Shown piece after piece: positions 1-9,995 of a stretch of 64,000 bases of DNA. The translations under genes were made by a program, and so were the position numbers. Each line of letters begins with the position of its first letter. Position 1 is the first letter of the stretch. A model generated the notes under the pieces. That model saw only the letters and a list, made by a program, of their open reading frames with translations, made no database searches and was not told where the DNA came from. Source of the DNA: Teichococcus aerophilus (lineage in GTDB: Bacteria; Pseudomonadota; Alphaproteobacteria; Acetobacterales; Acetobacteraceae); contig NZ_JACTVA010000023.1 of NCBI RefSeq assembly GCF_014490485.1, positions 19,112 through 83,111 of the forward strand. Reading direction: 5' to 3'.

Positions 1-260
1 CCGGCCAGACCCAGGCCATCGGCGCCAGCAACACCATCCTGGCGCAGCTGACGGCCAACTACGCCCAGCTGCAGATCGAGCCGAAATTCACCCTGCGCGC
101 CCAGGCCAACGGCATGGCCTTCCGCAAGCAGGACGAAGCGCTGCGCGACTGGTCCAACACCTTCATCAAGACCATCACCGACAATGGCGAGCTGGGTAAG
201 ATCCACCAGCGCTGGTTCAACGTCGCCATGGACCCGCTGCCGCCCATGCCGCAGTTCTAA
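1..260 (+). CDS. Amino-acid ABC transporter substrate-binding protein, C-terminal part
   Basis: Only the last 85 codons are inside the window; the gene begins upstream of position 1. The readable part looks like the end of a family 3 (polar amino acid) periplasmic binding protein: a hydrophobic beta-alpha segment, then AFRKQDEALRDWSNTFI and a GELGKIHQRWF motif, which is how this family usually closes its second lobe (the last helix carries a G-x-x-x-x-I-x-x-(K/R)-W/Y pattern). It would bind an amino acid in the periplasm and deliver it to a membrane permease, but no permease or ATPase gene follows, so its partners must lie to the left or elsewhere. The family is fairly sure; the ligand cannot be told from this fragment. 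Confidence 0.8.
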   Translation, partial: GQTQAIGASNTILAQLTANYAQLQIEPKFTLRAQANGMAFRKQDEALRDWSNTFIKTITDNGELGKIHQRWFNVAMDPLPPMPQF

Positions 261-271
261 ACTTGCCGCAG

Positions 272-295
272 GATCGAGGGCGCCCGCCCTCGATC
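272..295 (+). terminator. Hairpin after the SBP gene
   Basis: A perfect 9-bp stem (GATCGAGGG / CCCTCGATC) with a 6-base loop starts 11 bases after the stop codon. It is followed only by TT, so it is a weak intrinsic terminator. Confidence 0.55.
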
Positions 296-394
296 TTCGG
301 CGTGGCATCAGCGCCGCGTGCATCCTTAATCTTTACAATCAACAGACTATAGGGCGATCTCTACCCACCTCGTGATCACCCCACGGGTGGGTTT

Positions 395-450
395 CCAAAG
401 GCCTCAGGCCTTTGGCGGGGAGAGTTTGAGAGGGGCAGCGCCCCTCTCAA
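395..450. repeat. Double-hairpin repeat, copy 1
   Basis: Two adjacent hairpins: CCAAAGGCC-TCA-GGCCTTTGG at 395-415 and an 11-bp stem TTGAGAGGGGC / GCCCCTCTCAA at 426-450 that overlaps the stop codon of the minus-strand ROK gene. The same pair, inverted and slightly diverged, occurs at 60291-60347. The position at the 3' end of a gene suggests a termination or mRNA-stabilising role. Confidence 0.7.
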
Positions 451-1706
451 TCCGCTGACGGCGCGGTCGTATCCTCGCCCGAAGGGCCCTGACCCGGACC
501 GCGCAGCATGTGCTCCAGTGCCCGCACCATCAATGGCCCTGCCGCGCCGGCAATGCCACGTGCGGCCGGCATCGGCTCGTTGCACAGCACTGGCATGGGC
601 AGGCCGCTGATGGAGCCCGCCGCGCGGAACAGCGCTTCCACATGCGCCCACAACGCCGCGTTGGCCAATAGCGGGCTGTTGATGACGATGCGGGCGGGAA
701 ACAGGATCAGGCTGAGATTGGCCATGGCCCGCACCATGTGGTGCGCGGCAACGCGGATGTCCGGCAAGGCCAGGAGGTCGAGGCGAGGCAGTTGCAGCAG
801 CAATTCGTCCTCATCCTCGCTCAACTCCGGCCAGCGATGCCGCAACGCGGGCAGCATGGCCCATAGCGCCGCCGAGGTTTCCAGGCAGCCAGAGCGCCCG
901 CAATCGCACCGCCGCTCCTCCAGCCCTTCGAGGCGCCAGTGGCCGATCTCGCCGAACGGCCCGGCGCCGACGCCGAACGGCTCACCGCCCTTGCCATAGG
1001 CCATGCCGATGCCCCAGCCCCAGTGCAGCAGCACCACAGCCTCCGCATAGGCAGCCGGATCAGCCAAGGCGCGGCTGCGGAACTCGGCATCCAGCTGCCG
1101 CACCACGTCGACAGGGCCGGCCACCGGGGCGATGGCCGCTGCGATGTCGAAATCGCGCATGCGCGGCCAGCGGGAGGCGATCAGCCAGCGCGGCCCGTCA
1201 ACGATGCCGGAGACGGAGGCTACCGTGCCGGCATGCAGCATCCCGGGTGGTGCCTGCGCCGCCAAGCGGCCTGCCAGCCCGGCCAGCGCCGCGCCGATCG
1301 CCTCGTTATCCGCGTCCTGTGAAACCGGCAGCATTTCCCGCGCCACCACCGAACCGTCCAGCCCCAGCAGCACGCCGATGAAGGCACGGCTAGCCGCGTG
1401 GATAACGGAGACGCCCAACCGATGCGGGTTGAGCGCCAGCGTGGCGGCAGGCCGGCCACGCCCCTGCTTTTCCCCCGAGGCCTCGACCAGCAGCCGCCGC
1501 TCCAGCAACGCCGCCACGGCGCGGGACGCGGTGGTGGAGCGCAGGCCCAGCCGTTCGACCAACTCGGGGCGGGAACGGACTCCGGCCGCGACCATCCGCA
1601 GCACCCGTGCGCGGTCCCTCTCGGGCGCTTCCGAGAAATGAGCCTCATCTGGCATGGCCAGTAGCGCCAGGGCCTGTTCCAACGGCGGGGTATTTATGAA
1701 CGGCAT
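447..1706 (-). CDS. ROK-family transcriptional regulator (NagC/XylR type)
   Basis: A 419-residue protein with an N-terminal winged helix-turn-helix (about residues 33-78, with STTASRAVAALLERR as the recognition region) and a C-terminal ROK sugar-kinase-like fold. The ROK zinc signature is visible near residues 255-280 as GEIGHWRLE...CDCGRSGCLET. It is divergent from nagB-nagA, so it most probably represses amino-sugar catabolism and is released by a sugar or sugar phosphate, as known for NagC. The ATG at 1706 has only a weak ribosome site. A second ATG at 1655 (residue 18) is possible and would put the conserved motif at 1708-1724 about 52 bases upstream, the spacing seen at another copy of that motif. 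The family call is firm; the effector is inferred. Confidence 0.88.
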   Translation of the reverse strand: MPFINTPPLEQALALLAMPDEAHFSEAPERDRARVLRMVAAGVRSRPELVERLGLRSTTASRAVAALLERRLLVEASGEKQGRGRPAATLALNPHRLGVSVIHAASRAFIGVLLGLDGSVVAREMLPVSQDADNEAIGAALAGLAGRLAAQAPPGMLHAGTVASVSGIVDGPRWLIASRWPRMRDFDIAAAIAPVAGPVDVVRQLDAEFRSRALADPAAYAEAVVLLHWGWGIGMAYGKGGEPFGVGAGPFGEIGHWRLEGLEERRCDCGRSGCLETSAALWAMLPALRHRWPELSEDEDELLLQLPRLDLLALPDIRVAAHHMVRAMANLSLILFPARIVINSPLLANAALWAHVEALFRAAGSISGLPMPVLCNEPMPAARGIAGAAGPLMVRALEHMLRGPGQGPSGEDTTAPSAD

Positions 1707-1707
1707 C

Positions 1708-1724
1708 TTTCAGAATCACGTTGC
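1708..1724 (-). promoter_or_regulatory. Shared 17-bp motif, site 1 (nag intergenic region)
   Basis: On the minus strand this reads GCAACGTGATTCTGAAA, directly in front of the ROK gene and inside the divergent ROK/nagB promoter region. It matches 16 of 17 bases of a site at 24582-24598 and 13 of 17 at 25977-25993. It is probably a binding site for a common regulator; which one is not known. Confidence 0.45.
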
Positions 1725-1801
1725 AACGAATGCGAAAGAGTTGTGTAGGATGCGGAAACGCCTGCGACAGACGGCGGCTGGGTATAGGATAGGTCTATAG
1801 C

Positions 1802-2557
1802 ATGATTGATGTTCGGATAACGGCTGATGCAGCCAGCATGGGCGCTGCCGCTGCCGCCCTGGGGGCGGAGGCCATCCGCGATGCGATCGCCACCCATGGC
1901 GAGGCGTGCATCATCGTCGCCACGGGTGCCAGCCAGTTCACCGTCCTGCAGAACCTGGTGGCTCAGCCGGATATCGACTGGAGCTGCGTGACCGCCTTCC
2001 ACCTGGATGAGTATGTCGGCCTGCCGGAGAGCCACCCGGCCAGTTTCCGCCGCTATCTGCGGGAGCGCTTCCTGGCGCCGCTGCACAACGCGCCCCGCTT
2101 CATCGACGTGGACGGCACGGCGCCTGACCCGGTGGCGGAGACGCGGCGGCTGGGTGCGCTGATCGCGGAGCGGCGCATCGACCTGTGCTTCGCCGGCATT
2201 GGGGAGAACTGCCACTTGGCCTTTAACGACCCCCCGGCCGATTTCGACGCGACCGAGCCCTATATCGTGGTGGAGCTGGATGAAGCCTGCCGCCGCCAGC
2301 AGCACGGCGAGGGTTGGTTCGAGAGCCTGGAGGCGGTGCCACGCCAGGCGATTTCAATGAGCATCCCGCAGATCCTGCGCAGCCGCCGCATCATCCTCTC
2401 CGTGCCGGACCAGCGGAAAGCCGCCGCCGTGCGCGATGCGCTGGAGGGGCCGGTGACCCCACTGCACCCTGCCTCCGTGCTGCAGGGGCACGCCGATACC
2501 GTGCTGTTCCTCGACCCGCCCGCTGCATCCCTGCTGCGCGGGACGCAAGCGGCATGA
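1802..2557 (+). CDS. nagB: Glucosamine-6-phosphate deaminase-like protein
   Basis: A 251-residue sugar-phosphate isomerase of the NagB/6-phosphogluconolactonase fold, slightly shorter than E. coli NagB (266). Expected activity is GlcN-6-P to fructose-6-P plus ammonia in the cytoplasm. Visible motifs are a phosphate loop VATGASQF (about residues 40-47), [11 protein letters not shown] (about 64-74) and [14 protein letters not shown] (about 132-145). In E. coli the last motif is GVGNDGHIAFNE, whose D141, H143 and E148 act in ring opening; here the aligned residues are N, H and D, so the chemistry may be altered or belong to the known GIGENGH subgroup. It overlaps nagA by four bases (ATGA) and is divergent from the ROK regulator, with AGGATAGG as ribosome site. 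Confidence 0.85.
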   Translation: MIDVRITADAASMGAAAAALGAEAIRDAIATHGEACIIVATGASQFTVLQNLVAQPDIDWSCVTAFHLDEYVGLPESHPASFRRYLRERFLAPLHNAPRFIDVDGTAPDPVAETRRLGALIAERRIDLCFAGIGENCHLAFNDPPADFDATEPYIVVELDEACRRQQHGEGWFESLEAVPRQAISMSIPQILRSRRIILSVPDQRKAAAVRDALEGPVTPLHPASVLQGHADTVLFLDPPAASLLRGTQAA

Positions 2558-3624
2558 AGTCGGCCGGCCTGGTCGATCTGCAGGTCAACGGCTTCGCGGG
2601 CGTCGACTTCAATGCCGGGGATACACCCGGTGCCTTTGCCGGCGGGTGCATGGAACAGGCGCTGGAGGCCATATTGGCCACCGGCGTCACAACCCTGCTG
2701 CCCACCGTGATCACCGCCACGCCGGACCAGCTGGAAGCGCGGCTGGTGGCGCTGGACGCCGCCCTGGCCGCCACGCCGTTGGGCGCGCTGATGTGCCCGG
2801 GCTTCCACCTGGAAGGCCCGTTCCTCAACCCGGCCAGCGGCTATGCCGGCTGCCATCCCGCCGAAGCCATGACCACGCCGGATTACGCGCTGGTGGAACG
2901 GCTGGAGCGCCGGCTCAGCCGCCCGATCCTGCTGCTGACCCTGGCGCCGGAACTGCCGGGGGCGCAGGAGTGCATCCGCCGCGCCAAGGCCGCCGGCAAG
3001 CTGGTGGCCATCGGCCACAGCGCAGCCAATTTCGCCCAGATCGCCGAGGCAGCGACGAACGGTGCCCGCCTTTCCACCCATCTCGGCAACGGACTGCCGC
3101 AGATCCTGCACAAGCTGGATAATGCCATCTTCGCCCAGTTGGCGGAGGACCGGCTGGCCGCCGGGCTGATTGCCGATGGCATCCATCTGCACCCCGCCGC
3201 GCTGAAGGTGCTGATCCGCGCCAAGGGCAAGGGCGCGCTGCTGGTGACGGACGCGGTGGCCGCCGCCGCCGCACCGCCCGGCCGCTATCCGTTCGCCGGC
3301 ATGGTGGTGGAACGCGTAGCCGACGGCACAGTACGGCTGCCGGACGGCATCACCCTTGCCGGCTCCTCGCTGTGCCTGGATACAGCGGTGCGCAACCTCG
3401 TTGCCTGGAACATCGCCGATGCGGCCCTGGCGCTGGAAATGGCCTCCACCCGCCCCGCCGCCCTGCTGGCCCCTGCCCTGGCAGCCCACGGCCTCAGCCT
3501 TCCCAGCGCCGAGTTGCAGTGGTCGGACAGCCTGGCCCTGCGCCAGCTCCGGCTGGGCCCGCTGGTGCGTGACTACGCCGCCACCTTCAACGCCCCTCGC
3601 ATGGAGAATGATCATGCCGTTTGA
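2554..3624 (+). CDS. nagA: N-acetylglucosamine-6-phosphate deacetylase, short form
   Basis: A 356-residue amidohydrolase that would remove acetate from GlcNAc-6-P to feed NagB. The TIM-barrel motifs are present: [16 protein letters not shown] (residues 5-20, with the Q-x-N form used by E. coli NagA), HLEGPFLNP (about 84), GHSAAN (about 154), STHLGNGL (about 175) and LVTDAVA with the catalytic Asp (about 230). It is unusual in starting almost directly at the first barrel strand: the usual 45-residue N-terminal beta-sandwich part and the usual C-terminal strand (G-x-L-x-x-G-x-x-A-D) are missing. The ATGA overlap with nagB fixes the start, and upstream in-frame sequence is only the shadow of nagB. 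The last 11 bases overlap the next gene. Confidence 0.85.
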   Translation: MKSAGLVDLQVNGFAGVDFNAGDTPGAFAGGCMEQALEAILATGVTTLLPTVITATPDQLEARLVALDAALAATPLGALMCPGFHLEGPFLNPASGYAGCHPAEAMTTPDYALVERLERRLSRPILLLTLAPELPGAQECIRRAKAAGKLVAIGHSAANFAQIAEAATNGARLSTHLGNGLPQILHKLDNAIFAQLAEDRLAAGLIADGIHLHPAALKVLIRAKGKGALLVTDAVAAAAAPPGRYPFAGMVVERVADGTVRLPDGITLAGSSLCLDTAVRNLVAWNIADAALALEMASTRPAALLAPALAAHGLSLPSAELQWSDSLALRQLRLGPLVRDYAATFNAPRMENDHAV

Positions 3625-4801
3625 CCGGATCTCGCTGAACCGTCGCGCCGTGATGGGCGGGCTGGCTGCCGCGGCGCTGGGGGGGACCGCCGCGCGCGCG
3701 GCGATGCCCGCCATGCCCACCGCACCCGTCACGCTCAACCTGATGGATGTGGGCGGCGCGTTGGCACTGATGCAGCAGGCCTTCGAGGATTACCGCACGG
3801 CCAACCCGCAGCTCCTCTCCCGCATCAACTTCGTCAAGGCGCCGGCGCCGGAGCTGGCGGGCAAGCTACGCGCCCAGCAGCGGGCCAACCGCGCCGATAT
3901 CGACCTGGTGCTGACCGGCAGCGACGGCCTGGCCGCTGGCCTGAACTTCGACCTGTGGCAGCGCATCATGCCGGACTACGCCGAGAAATTCCCCAACATC
4001 GAGGCGAACTACGAACCGGCCGCGCTGGCGCTGCACAACGCCCAGGGCCAGGGCTTCGGCGTGGTGATGAACTATTACCCCTCCGGCCCCCTGCTGGAAT
4101 ACGCGCCGGACCGCGTGCCGCAGGCGCCCGGCAGCGCCGAGGACCTGCTGGAATGGGCCCGTGCCCACCCCAACCGCTTCATGTACGCCCGGCCCAGCAA
4201 TTCCGGCCCCGGCCGCACCTTCATGATGGGCCTGCCCTACATCCTGGGCGATGCCGACCCGCGCGACCCGGTGAAGGGCTGGGACAAGACCTGGGCCTAT
4301 CTGGAAGAACTCGGCAAATACATCGAGTACTACCCGGCAGGCACCGGCGCGACGATGAAGGAATTCGGCCAGGGCACGCGGGACATCATCGTCACCACCA
4401 CCGGCTGGGACATCAACCCGCGTGCCCTGGGCATCGTGCCGAAGGATGCGCGCATCGCCACGCTGCGGAACTTCCGCTGGATCTCGGACGCCTTCTTCAT
4501 GTGCGTGCCGAAGGGCCTGCCGGAGGAACGCCTGGCGGTGGTGCTGGACATCATGGCCTTCGTGCTACAACCGAAGATGCAGGCTTATTCCTACGACGAA
4601 GGCTACCTCTACCCCGGCCCGGCAGTGCGGAACGTCCCGCTCTCCCTCGCGCCGCAGCGCAGCCAGGACGTCATCGCCGAATTCGGCCGGCCGGAATACG
4701 CCGCGCTGATCGCCGACAACCCGATCGAACTGCCGTTGAAGCCCGACCAGATGGTGCTGGCCTTCCGCCAGTGGGACGAACGCGTCGGCGCCAAGAAGTA
4801 A
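3614..4801 (+). CDS. Extracellular solute-binding protein (orphan SBP)
   Basis: A 395-residue periplasmic binding protein of the family 1 type. The N-terminus carries a twin-arginine-like signal (NRRAVMGGLAAAALGGTAARA). It overlaps nagA by 11 bases and belongs to the nag operon; GGAG at 3603-3606 favours the ATG at 3614 over the one at 3608. It is clearly paralogous to the protein at 52003-53196: both contain LNxMDV near the mature start, KLRAQQxANRxDIDLVLTG, PSGPxxEYAP, NSGPGxTF, GWDKTWA, GWDINPRALGIVPKDA and a GRPEY near the end. No permease or ATPase is nearby. The context suggests an amino-sugar-derived ligand, but the paralogue sits with other enzymes, so the ligand is unproven. Confidence 0.82.
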   Translation: MPFDRISLNRRAVMGGLAAAALGGTAARAAMPAMPTAPVTLNLMDVGGALALMQQAFEDYRTANPQLLSRINFVKAPAPELAGKLRAQQRANRADIDLVLTGSDGLAAGLNFDLWQRIMPDYAEKFPNIEANYEPAALALHNAQGQGFGVVMNYYPSGPLLEYAPDRVPQAPGSAEDLLEWARAHPNRFMYARPSNSGPGRTFMMGLPYILGDADPRDPVKGWDKTWAYLEELGKYIEYYPAGTGATMKEFGQGTRDIIVTTTGWDINPRALGIVPKDARIATLRNFRWISDAFFMCVPKGLPEERLAVVLDIMAFVLQPKMQAYSYDEGYLYPGPAVRNVPLSLAPQRSQDVIAEFGRPEYAALIADNPIELPLKPDQMVLAFRQWDERVGAKK

Positions 4802-4870
4802 GGCCACTCGGTTTCCGGCTTGGTGTTGCGAGGCTCTCATTTCTTCGGAGCCTTGCCTTCTTGGGAAGAG

Positions 4871-5107
4871 AAGGCCGGGGAAGGAATTCCCCGGGCCCCT
4901 TCTTTTTCGAGTTATTCTGGTGTGGCCGTCGAATCGATGGCCTTGAGGGACGGCTGGGTGCGCCGGAGGTCCTAGACCTCCGGCGAATGACGGTTCAGCC
5001 CTGTTGGACCATTTCAAATATCATCAAAGCGCCCGCTCTCAGTCCTGCAGCGCCACGCCAAACTTGCAGAAAAAAGAAGGGGTCCGGGGAATACTTTCCC
5101 CGGCCTT
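4871..5107. repeat. Paired-terminator element, copy A (core type)
   Basis: A 237-bp element between convergent genes. The left end has hairpin CCGGGGAA...TTCCCCGG then CCCCTTCTTTTT; the right end is its inverse (AAAAAAGAAGGGG then the hairpin), giving inverted terminal repeats of about 45 bp that start AAGGCCGGGG. The centre holds a perfect 11-bp-arm hairpin CGCCGGAGGTC-CTA-GACCTCCGGCG (4961-4985). Each end resembles an intrinsic terminator facing inward, for the SBP gene on the plus strand and the M81 gene on the minus strand. Copies B (29211) and C (50621) share the whole core. No transposase gene or target duplication is visible. Confidence 0.85.
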
Positions 5108-5139
5108 TACCCCTCCCACCCCGCGAGCATCGGCCCGCG

Positions 5140-6636
5140 TCAGGCCGTGAACTCCGCCGGCCCGCCATACGGGTAGTAGTCGCCCAGCCGGAGGTTCTCG
5201 TAGCGCAGCCCATCCAGTCGCACCGTGCCCAGGAAGGGCTCGTCCGGCTCCACCAGCAGGATGGTTGGCGCGAAGCCGCTGTCGTCGAAACCGCGGCGGA
5301 AATGCACGCGGGACTTGATGGCAATGACATCGAACTCATCGGGCGTGAAGCCGAGTGCCCAGAGCTCGGAAGTCTCGATGATCTGCGCCAGGTAGGGACT
5401 GAGCACCAGGATGTTGCCGTCACCGAAGCGGATGCAGGCCCAGCTCTGCCCGCCGCCCATGGCGCGCGCGGTGGTGCTGGGCACGATGGCGTGCACGGTG
5501 CCGGTGATGCGTACCGGCGCGCCGGCGGATTCATCGGCCAGGCCGCCAATCTCCATGTCGAAGGCATCGCCCGGCTGGGCGCCTTGCGCCACCAGGGCTT
5601 CCAGCGCCTTCGGGTCCGCCACGGTGCAGACCAGCGTGCGGCGCAGCTTCTGCTCCAGGATCTCGCGCAGCAGCCAGGTGGCGAAGCCGGACCGGTCGCT
5701 ATGGTCGGCCAGGACGACGGGCGTACGTCCCTCCTCCACCGCCTGGCGGGCCAGCGCCACCCCGGCACCGATGCGGTGGATCTGCGCCGCGCCAAGCAGC
5801 TCCGCGCGACGGCGCCAGATGGTCATGGCCATGTCGCTGGCGACGGCCTCGGCCAGCTCCGGCTTGCCGTTGGTCAGCACCTGCACGGCCATGCCGGCAT
5901 CGGGCACGTCGCTCCAGGGAAAGCCGAAATACACGTTCACGAACAGGTCGGGCTCCCGCGCCTCCCAGGTCAGCGCGCGCTGGATCAGGTCGGACCAGGG
6001 CGAAGCGCCGATCCATTGCAGCACGGTGGGGGAGATGACGGGCACCTTGCGCGTGACATGCGCCGGCTTGAAGTCACCGCGGATGGTGCGCACCAGCATG
6101 CGCGCGGCGCGCTGGCCTTGCAGGTGCATGTCGTAATGCGGGTAGTACTTCACCGCGAAGGCCATGTCGGCGTGGCGGAGGAACTCTTCGTCCTCATTGC
6201 CATGCGGGTCGAAGGTGGCGGCGATGGGAATGCCGGTCCCAACGACGTCCCGCACGCGCCGGGCGATGTCGGCTTCCGGGCGCATCACGCCGCGCACCGC
6301 CATGGCGCCGTGTAACGCAAGATAGATGCCGTCGAACGGCCCTTCCCGCCGCAGCCCTTCCAGCATGGTGCCGAGCAGGGTCTCGTACGCCTCCTGCGTT
6401 ACCCAGCCGGAACCGGAGCCGGTCTTGGGCCAGAGCGGCGACTCGATGCCGACGAGTTCGACGCCGTCGAATTCCCGCGCCACCTGCACGAAGCCGCCAA
6501 TATAGCCCTTGGGGTCGCTGGCCAGCAGGGCCTCGCCAGCGGCAGGCGAGCCAGGATAACGGAAGTCCTCGAGCGTCGTGTCGTAGGACAGGAACGTCAC
6601 CGTCTCGTGCATGAATTGCAGTACCGCGATCCGCAT
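5140..6636 (-). CDS. M81 family metallopeptidase (MlrC-like)
   Basis: A 498-residue protein of the MlrC family, named after microcystinase C, which hydrolyses small linear peptides; most members have unknown natural substrates. The family N-terminus is clear (MRIAVLQFMHETVTF). Likely metal ligands are in DPHGN (about residue 143) and YYPHYD (about 166), and the C-terminal MlrC domain contains ADHSDRSG and KSRVHFRRGF. The frame is open for 24 more codons upstream, but the ATG at 6636 has GAGGGAG five bases ahead and gives the conserved N-terminus. It stands alone, with a repeat element at each end. The family is firm and the substrate unknown. Confidence 0.87.
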   Translation of the reverse strand: MRIAVLQFMHETVTFLSYDTTLEDFRYPGSPAAGEALLASDPKGYIGGFVQVAREFDGVELVGIESPLWPKTGSGSGWVTQEAYETLLGTMLEGLRREGPFDGIYLALHGAMAVRGVMRPEADIARRVRDVVGTGIPIAATFDPHGNEDEEFLRHADMAFAVKYYPHYDMHLQGQRAARMLVRTIRGDFKPAHVTRKVPVISPTVLQWIGASPWSDLIQRALTWEAREPDLFVNVYFGFPWSDVPDAGMAVQVLTNGKPELAEAVASDMAMTIWRRRAELLGAAQIHRIGAGVALARQAVEEGRTPVVLADHSDRSGFATWLLREILEQKLRRTLVCTVADPKALEALVAQGAQPGDAFDMEIGGLADESAGAPVRITGTVHAIVPSTTARAMGGGQSWACIRFGDGNILVLSPYLAQIIETSELWALGFTPDEFDVIAIKSRVHFRRGFDDSGFAPTILLVEPDEPFLGTVRLDGLRYENLRLGDYYPYGGPAEFTA

Positions 6637-6726
6637 CACTACTCCCTCGTGCCGCTGCGAGGCGTGAGCATAGACCCGCGGTAGGGCTACGGCGACCCGG
6701 TGTGGCATTCTTTGGAGCGGCGGAGG

Positions 6727-7040
6727 AAGGCCGGGGAAGGAATTCCCCGGACCCCATCTTTTTTCTACGAGTTAGGGTTTGGGTGGGGCGAGTAAGGCGG
6801 CGGCTGAGCGATGGTCAGCGTAAAGCGGGTTCGCTGCTACGGAGGTTTGAGGCCTCACCGGCCCTGGCCCGACGTCCGGCCAAGCGAAGCTCCGTCGAAG
6901 CCGATAAAGGATATCGAACAAGCCAGGAGTTTTGCGCACGTCGCAAAACCCAGAGGCGAGCCAACAGTGGAACCTCGCCGCAACCGGCAGGAGCCAGAAC
7001 GAAAAGATGCCAGGAGGAACCGTTCCCTCCTGGCAGCCTT
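6727..7040. repeat. Paired-terminator element, copy D (divergent)
   Basis: A 314-bp element between two minus-strand genes. The left end is a good match (AAGGCCGGGGAAGGAATTCC, then ACCCCATCTTTTTT). The right end keeps the fold but not the sequence: AGATGCCAGGAGGAA-CCG-TTCCCTCCTGGCAGCCTT forms the same size of hairpin with other bases and ends 45 bases after the stop codon of the OYE gene. The interior lacks the A/B/C core. The 449-base gap here holds nothing else I can identify. Confidence 0.65.
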
Positions 7041-7085
7041 GCCGTCAACCGCCGTCAGGCAGGAACAAAAGCCCCGCCCCAGGCT

Positions 7086-8186
<1,101 letters not shown>

Positions 8187-8291
8187 GCGATATCCTGGTA
8201 GCGAAAATGGGGAGGCCGATTTCTAGATCAGCCGTTATAAAAATGGGTAAGGGCTATCGCCAAGCCTGTCAAGAATTCTATATTGTCTGGT

Positions 8292-8915
8292 ATGGAATGT
8301 TCGCCCCCCCGCCGTGGCCGCCCGCCCAGCTTCGATCGGGAGACCGCCCTGCACCGCGCCATGGAGGTATTTTGGGCCGTCGGCTACGACGCCGCGACGC
8401 TATCCCAGCTGAAGGAAGCCATGGGCGGCCTGTGCTCGCCCAGCCTCTACGCCGCCTTCGGCTCCAAGGAGCAATTGTTCCGGGAGGCGCTGGACCTCTA
8501 CCAGGGCAGTGTCTGCCGCTGGGCCTCGGTGGCGTTGGCGAACGAAGATACGCGGGAGGCGATTGCCGGCCTGCTGCGGCAAGCCGCCTTGCAGTACAGC
8601 ATGCCGGACCAGCCCCGCGGCTGCATGCTGGACCTGGCCACCTTCAACTTCGCCCCCGCCAGCGCGCCGATCCGGGACCTGCTGCGCGAGCGGCGCCATC
8701 TGGGCGAGGCCGCGCTGCGCGCCAGGCTGGAACTCGGCATCACCCGGGGTCACCTGCCCCAGGGCACCGGCACGGCGGCGATGGCCGGCTTCTACCGCAC
8801 CGTCCTGGTCGGCCTCTCCATCCAGGCGCAGGACGGCGCGTCACGGGAACGGCTGCTGGCCATCGCCGACGGAGCGATGTTCGCCTGGGACGGCTGGCTG
8901 CGCGCCGCCGCCTGA
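8292..8915 (+). CDS. TetR family transcriptional regulator
   Basis: A 207-residue repressor with an N-terminal TetR helix-turn-helix (RGRPPSFDRETALHRAMEVF, then the recognition segment PSLYAAFGSKEQLF at about residues 40-55) and a C-terminal ligand domain with PRGCMLDLATF. A TTG three codons earlier (8283) could also start it; neither has a clear ribosome site, so the message may be leaderless or weakly translated. Divergent placement next to the OYE gene implies that it controls that gene and itself, probably released by a reactive electrophile, as for NemR. A second TetR at 49054 shares the PSLYAAFG recognition helix but sits in another context. Confidence 0.87.
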   Translation: MECSPPRRGRPPSFDRETALHRAMEVFWAVGYDAATLSQLKEAMGGLCSPSLYAAFGSKEQLFREALDLYQGSVCRWASVALANEDTREAIAGLLRQAALQYSMPDQPRGCMLDLATFNFAPASAPIRDLLRERRHLGEAALRARLELGITRGHLPQGTGTAAMAGFYRTVLVGLSIQAQDGASRERLLAIADGAMFAWDGWLRAAA

Positions 8916-9000
8916 GCGCGCGACACGTCCGGTTCACCACGGCTTGTGCCCTACGCAGCAAAGTCGTTTCCTGCCCCGTAGGACAGGAAGGAATCGGACC

Positions 9001-9990
9001 ATGGGAACACCCGGGCTTACACGGCGCGCCGCACTGCGCCTCGGCGCGCTGGCGCTGCCCGGCGCCGCCTGGGCCCCGCGGGCCTCGGCGCAGTCCTGGC
9101 CCAACCGGCCCGTGCGCATCGTGGTTCCCTATGCCGCCGGCGGCGCCACGGACACCATGGCCCGCATGGTGGCGGAACGGCTGACGCGCCGCCTTGGGCA
9201 GAATGTTATCGTCGAGAACCGCGCGGGCGCGGGCGGTGCCATCGGCGCCCAGGCCGTGGTGCAGGCGGAGCGCGACGGGCACACGCTGCTATTCTCCGGC
9301 GGCTCCCTGTTCGCCGCGGTACCGCTGATGCAGCGCCTGTCCTTCGATCCGGCGAAGGACCTGCAAGGCGTCAGCATCGTCGGCGTCAACGGCGTTGTCA
9401 TGGTCGCGTCGCCCGGCTTTGGCCCGAACAGCCCGGCCGAGGTCATCGCCTGGGCCAAGGCCAATCCAGGCAAGCTCAATTGCGCGGCGGCGGGCAACGG
9501 TACCTCCAGCCACATCGCAGGCGTCATTTTCCAGGAACGCGCTGGGCTGGACATGGTGATCGTGCCCTATGCCGGTGCCGCGGCGGCGAACTCGGATGTC
9601 ATCGCCGGGCGGGTGCATATCCACTTCGGCTCGGTGGCCGACCTGCTGCCCTATGCCGGAACCGGCTCCATGAAGCTGCTGGCCATCACCAGCCGGGAAC
9701 GCATCCCGCAGGCACCGGACCTGCCGGTGATGACCGACACGATCCCCGGCCTGGTCTACGAAGCCTGGAATGGGCTGATCGCCCCCAGCGGCGTGCCGGC
9801 GCCGGTCATCGCACTGCTCTCCCGCCACGTGATGGAGATCGCGCGGGAGCCGGATTTCGTGCAGCGCCTCGGCCTGCTCGGCATCCAGTCTACCGGCAGC
9901 ACGGTGCAGCAGGTGGAGGAGATGCTGGCCTATGAAAGGCCGCTCTACGCCGCCGCAATCCGTGCGGCCGGCCTGGGCTTCGCGCCCTGA
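9001..9990 (+). CDS. Bug/TctC-type tripartite tricarboxylate transporter SBP
   Basis: A 329-residue periplasmic protein of the Bug family. It has a Tat-like signal (LTRRAALRLGALALPGAAWAPRASA), then WPNRPVRIVVPYAAGGATDTMAR, the family ligand loop, followed by VIVENRAGAGGAIGAQAV. AGGAAGGA precedes the ATG at 9001. Bug proteins bind carboxylates or aromatic acids for TctAB permeases, and large orphan expansions are typical of some beta- and alphaproteobacteria. No TctA or TctB is present here. The gene ends against a convergent peptide-SBP gene with a strong shared hairpin between them. The family is certain, the ligand unknown. Confidence 0.92.
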   Translation: MGTPGLTRRAALRLGALALPGAAWAPRASAQSWPNRPVRIVVPYAAGGATDTMARMVAERLTRRLGQNVIVENRAGAGGAIGAQAVVQAERDGHTLLFSGGSLFAAVPLMQRLSFDPAKDLQGVSIVGVNGVVMVASPGFGPNSPAEVIAWAKANPGKLNCAAAGNGTSSHIAGVIFQERAGLDMVIVPYAGAAAANSDVIAGRVHIHFGSVADLLPYAGTGSMKLLAITSRERIPQAPDLPVMTDTIPGLVYEAWNGLIAPSGVPAPVIALLSRHVMEIAREPDFVQRLGLLGIQSTGSTVQQVEEMLAYERPLYAAAIRAAGLGFAP

Positions 9991-9995
9991 TCCTC

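Noticed and set aside
4860..5115. Insertion sequence with target-site duplication at repeat element A
   Set aside because: No transposase gene and no duplicated flank could be found at any of the six copies; mobility remains a hypothesis.
3955..6315. Very long open frame (786 codons) on the plus strand
   Set aside because: It runs through the real SBP gene, repeat A and the reverse of the M81 gene. Its protein is rich in Arg, Gly, Pro and Ala without any motif, a shadow of high-GC coding DNA.
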